A stretch of 64,000 bases of DNA from Himantopus leucocephalus (Eukaryota > Chordata > Aves > Charadriiformes > Recurvirostridae): the NCBI GenBank assembly GCA_003993805.1, contig RSEF01000031.1, positions 59,314,563-59,378,562 of the forward strand. Reading direction: 5' to 3'. A program made the position numbers and the translations under genes. Position 1 is the first letter of the stretch, and every line of letters begins with the position of its first letter. Below the pieces are notes generated by a model. The model ran no database searches, was not told the DNA's origin, and was given only the letters and a program-made list of their open reading frames with translations. Positions 60,171-64,000 of the stretch are shown here, piece by piece.

Positions 60171-62760
60171 CATCAAGCTCAAGCGCTCTGAACGGCAGGA
60201 AAGCACCCTTCAGATTTTGCACTTCCAAGCCTTCTTGTCAGATGTTGCTATTTCTGGCATTCCTTGTGCAGTTTGAACACCACAAGAAACAAATACTCAA
60301 GGAAGCACTGATGATCTGGCTAGAAGTGGTGACGCTTAGCCCACTTGTTTGTAAGTATTTTCCACATTTTTCTTATATTTCAATGGAGAAAAGCTTAAAA
60401 TTTGTACATCCCAACCTATATAGAGGCAGGCGATTTAGTAGTGTACCGCTGCCAATTTATTGAAGAGAAGTTATTAAATGAAATTACACTAAGGTTGAGG
60501 ATTTACACTTGGAAAGCAGGGTAGTTTTCTTGCAACCTGATGCACTTCCACTCTTTCCTTTTCTTCTCAGCACAGACTCTGACCCAGCTTGGAAGTTGGT
60601 TATAAATCAAACCTACAGCTGCTTTGTGTATCACATGATGCCTGGGCTAACTGGAACAGAGTGGCACTAATTGTGCTTCTGCTTTTGTGAAGAGCATCAG
60701 CAGGGATAATTTTGTCGTCTAAAACGTCTTGGTTGCTGTATCAAGGAGCTGAAAAATCTGGATTAGGTTTTTCAGTGTTCAAGAGAAGGTTTCAAGAGAA
60801 TAATGTCAGGTTCAGTTCCAATGAGTTGGAAAGGCTATGAAGCAAGTTTACCTATCTTAAACTCCTAGAAACAAACAAAACCAATGTACACCTTTTTTTC
60901 AGAGTAAGATAGAATTCACATACGTAAATATAACCTGTAGACATTTATATGGCTGAAAAAGGTATCCACATATGGGACCTGAAGTGACAACAGTCTTGTA
61001 TGTGACTTATTGTGAGTAAGTTTATCAAGATTTGACCGCTGCTGATGAAAGATTTGCCTATGCATGTAAATAGAATGGAAAAAAAAACCTACCAAAACAA
61101 CCACTTCGCTGCAGGAAAAATGTGTTATGATGGTAATTCTATGCTTGCTGTCCAGTATTGTGCAAACCTCTTGAAATGTCACTCTGATGATTTGTGTATC
61201 TAAATATTTTGCAAGGGTTGCACTTCTTTCTTTTGGTTTTCTGAGAGCGGAGTCCAATAAAACACTCACATGGAAGCTGAATAAGAAAAGTATGTTATTG
61301 GAAAGTCACACTTCCGAATTTGAAATTAAATGGGCCCATCAGTACAAAAACAAAAATTCCAAAGCAGGATCTTATTCACTGCTTTGTATAGTACAATTCT
61401 TTTTATTATTTCTTAGGATGTTAATTATATAACTTTGTGTAGATGCATAAAATTCAACTATTGGTAGCTCCAGGTTTGTTGTGTTTTGTGTTTTTTTTTT
61501 TTAAATTTTCTCACCGATAACTTGCAAACTTTAAAGTAAACTAACAGAGATGCGCATACCTTGAACCAGAAAATACAAAAAGCCAAATAGATGAAAACCC
61601 AGAGCCTGATGTATGGTCCACAGTTCATTTGTAAAGATCAAGAGTCTGTTCCCTGACTCAGAAGAAGGGCCTCTCTGAGAGTGGGCAACGCCTGATGTGG
61701 CTTAGACAGGGGAAGTGTGTGCATGCCAAGGACCCTGAAGTCACTGCTAACTTCAAAGCTGTAACTTGAGCTTCCCCAGTGACTTCGCAGTAAATCAAAT
61801 AAACCAGGCTGAGGCAGCACGGGAGGCAGGGCAGGCAAGTGGAAGAGATGAGGAAAAAGAAAGTGCTGTGACAATGAAACGTCCAGGAGACAAAGCTGTC
61901 CTGCTCTGGGTGCCCATTCAACAAATGTGAAATTATAGTGGTTGGCTGGAACGGTGCTTGCTTTCTTCATTCAAAGAATTGAACCGTGGCATCCCCAAAT
62001 ACAGGTAACACTCACAGAGCTTAGGACTAATGGGGGCCATGCTGTGTAAGCTGCCTTACGCACAAATTCTTCCCAGTCACACAGTCCTGAGAGTTTGTTT
62101 TGTTTTTTTTTAAGACATGCAAGCAGATGTCACACAGAGTCTAGCAAGTCAATTTTTATCAGTGACATTCACCTCAGCCTAGGTGTCCAGAAGTCCAGCA
62201 ACAGAAATGCATAGTGGAGGAGGACACAGGAGAAGCTGACCAAGCTATGTAAATTTAAAAGACCATGGACTTCTCTTATTTAAGACCAGATCCTGGAGTC
62301 CTACTCACCTAGAAGTGGAGCATCGAACCTGGATTTACAGATGATTGTTGCAAAATAAGATAGGATACAAACTTACTGTGTCTGTACCGTCATGTTAGCC
62401 ACCTGTGAGGATGCTCTTATCCTTCAATAAACATGAGAAGAAAAGTATCTTACCCTTGACTGAAGAAAGTCTAAGCTTGTATATGCTGCAGAATATGAGC
62501 ACTTGCTCAGTGACTACTAAGGCCAAAATTTCTATTGACACTACTTTGTATTTGCAGGTAATCAAATGCTCCAGGAAGTTTCCTTAGTTTGTTGTACTGA
62601 ATAGAGTTGGTTGAATAATCTGAGGTAGGTACTTACATGGCATATAAAAGCATATATCAATTGTTTAAAGTATTTTGCCTCCCAAACTTCCTGTGAGGTT
62701 GATAACTTGTATTTTTACCATTTTATTCATCAGGGGTGACACTGGTATACAAGGGATGGA
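60171..62760. other. Non-coding sequence
   Basis: Unique sequence with short open frames on both strands (for example minus 60916-61269) and no recognisable product. Confidence 0.45.
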
Positions 62761-62805
62761 AGAATCCTGGGTCCACTGAAGTTAAAGGATGCTTTTGACC
62801 CAAGG
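62761..62805. repeat. Possible ancient amniote repeat relic
   Basis: agaatcctgggtccactgaa, then gttaaagg and gcttttgacc resemble the 'ATCCTGGCCCCACTGAAGTCAATGGGAGTTTTGCC' block of the old repeat type also seen at 11.2 and 14.8 kb. Confidence 0.4.
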
Positions 62806-64000
62806 AGAAGTTAACAAGTTCCTTGAAGCAATGCAGGAAGCTAGAGGGGGAACAGTGATTATAACAGCTTTGCTCCCAAACAAGCTGTTGCCTTAGACAC
62901 TGGGTATGTTTTCATCTCTACAGTTGTACTTAAAAATACATTTGTAAAATCCATCTCATGACACCATGCAGCCATATTTTTTTTTCTTTACATATACAGA
63001 AATATTGTGATTTCTACTTCTAAGAGTGTCCGGAACTGACACTTGTGAGCAAACAAGCCACCGTTATTCATTACTGGCTCTTTGTCATTCCCATATATGC
63101 AAAGTTTATCAATCAGTCAGGAAACAGACTCAGCTCCCTGTCACTTAGGTAGACAGTAGCACACATAAAGATGCTTTGCAGTAGTTCATATCATGCCTGA
63201 TATGATTTGCAAAATGTGACTTATTCAGAGAATTCATGTGATGGGCAACTATTGATAATGAATGGACTTAAAATAATACCTTTCCTATCCATTTTCTATA
63301 AATGAAGTGGGATGAATCTGCTCAACAATTATTAAATGCCAGCTGCACAACATATACAAGAAAACTGGGCTTTATGAGAATTTTGATACCATTTTCCTTT
63401 TCATAGTTTCTGCAGGAGCACTGGCAAAGCACATTTTTCTGAAACAAAAATATCCTAACGGAGCAAAAATATTCTGGGCTCAACTGAACCAAAATGAACT
63501 TCTGCAATCTCTTCATGGTTCACAATGAATGTCTCCTTGTTTGAGACAAGCAAAATGCTCTAGAACATTCATGACAAGCAGGCTTATTCGTCACACATTT
63601 TTCTTTCCCCTGGTGAATCTTAGCCTGTATCTCCACACTGCTGTGACTCCCCAAACATAAAGCTATAACTGACAAAGCTGAGCCATGTAAATTCACTTTG
63701 TTTTCTGAAAACTGAACCTTGCAGATTGTGCAAGGGAATACCTAGTTCAAGGGGAACTAGTTTTGCAAAGACCAGTCCTACAAGCTTGACTGTCATTTCC
63801 AAATGGAAGACATGATGAGAAAGGTTTAGTAACTTTAACTTATTTAAAGTTAATAAGGATGTTGGGGGAAGGAGAGTCTGGAGATCATAAATACTTCACT
63901 ACTGAGTGTTAGGAAAAAGAAAAAGAGTAATAAGTGGGTAGGTAGTAAATTATTAAGCTATCGTTCAGCAAATCTAGACAGGGGAATTACGCAGGGAAGG
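62806..64000. other. Non-coding sequence to window end
   Basis: Unique A/T-leaning sequence with short open frames and no gene or repeat recognised. Confidence 0.45.

Overview
The window looks like nuclear DNA from a bird, probably a neoavian. Three things point that way. There is a 5'-truncated CR1 LINE tail ending in the avian-type (ATTCTATG) terminus at 12582-12677. There is a solitary LTR of a type common in bird genomes at 31391-31922. There are also several very old amniote repeats (a MIR SINE, CR1/L2/L3-like fragments, an RTE-like LINE relic). Nothing bacterial, organellar or plasmid-like is present. Three runs of N (5497-5596, 20106-20112, 51247-51346) and two single Ns mark assembly problems, all in or beside homopolymer or GC-rich sequence.

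Layout. 1-5.5 kb is unique A/T-leaning sequence with one splice-bounded exon candidate on the minus strand (1296-1426). 5.74-6.40 kb is a compact CpG island, the only obvious promoter, with a perfect four-run G-quadruplex motif. 6.7-6.9 kb holds a minus-strand open segment with a good Kozak start and a good splice donor. 6.9-21 kb is mostly unique non-coding sequence with old repeat relics. 21.06-22.50 kb is the main discovery: a badly decayed LINE whose translation still shows, in order, the linker, reverse-transcriptase and post-RT blocks of an RTE-type protein. 23.3 kb holds a 31-codon exon candidate on the minus strand. 28.1-28.4 kb is an old CR1/L3-like repeat. 31.4-31.9 kb is the solo LTR. 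44-48 kb holds several weak exon candidates, the best being an 81-codon phase-0 segment at 47351-47593. 59.1 kb holds a CR1-type 3' tail of an old subfamily on the minus strand. The rest is unique non-coding sequence with simple repeats.

No protein-coding gene could be recognised by its product. The window is best read as intergenic or intronic DNA around one CpG-island promoter whose transcript cannot be identified from sequence alone. Exon candidates are reported as splice-signal plus open-frame observations only. No new multi-gene system was found. The observations most worth checking are the RTE-like relic, the orphan CpG island next to an assembly gap, and the exon candidates at 23.3 and 47.4 kb.
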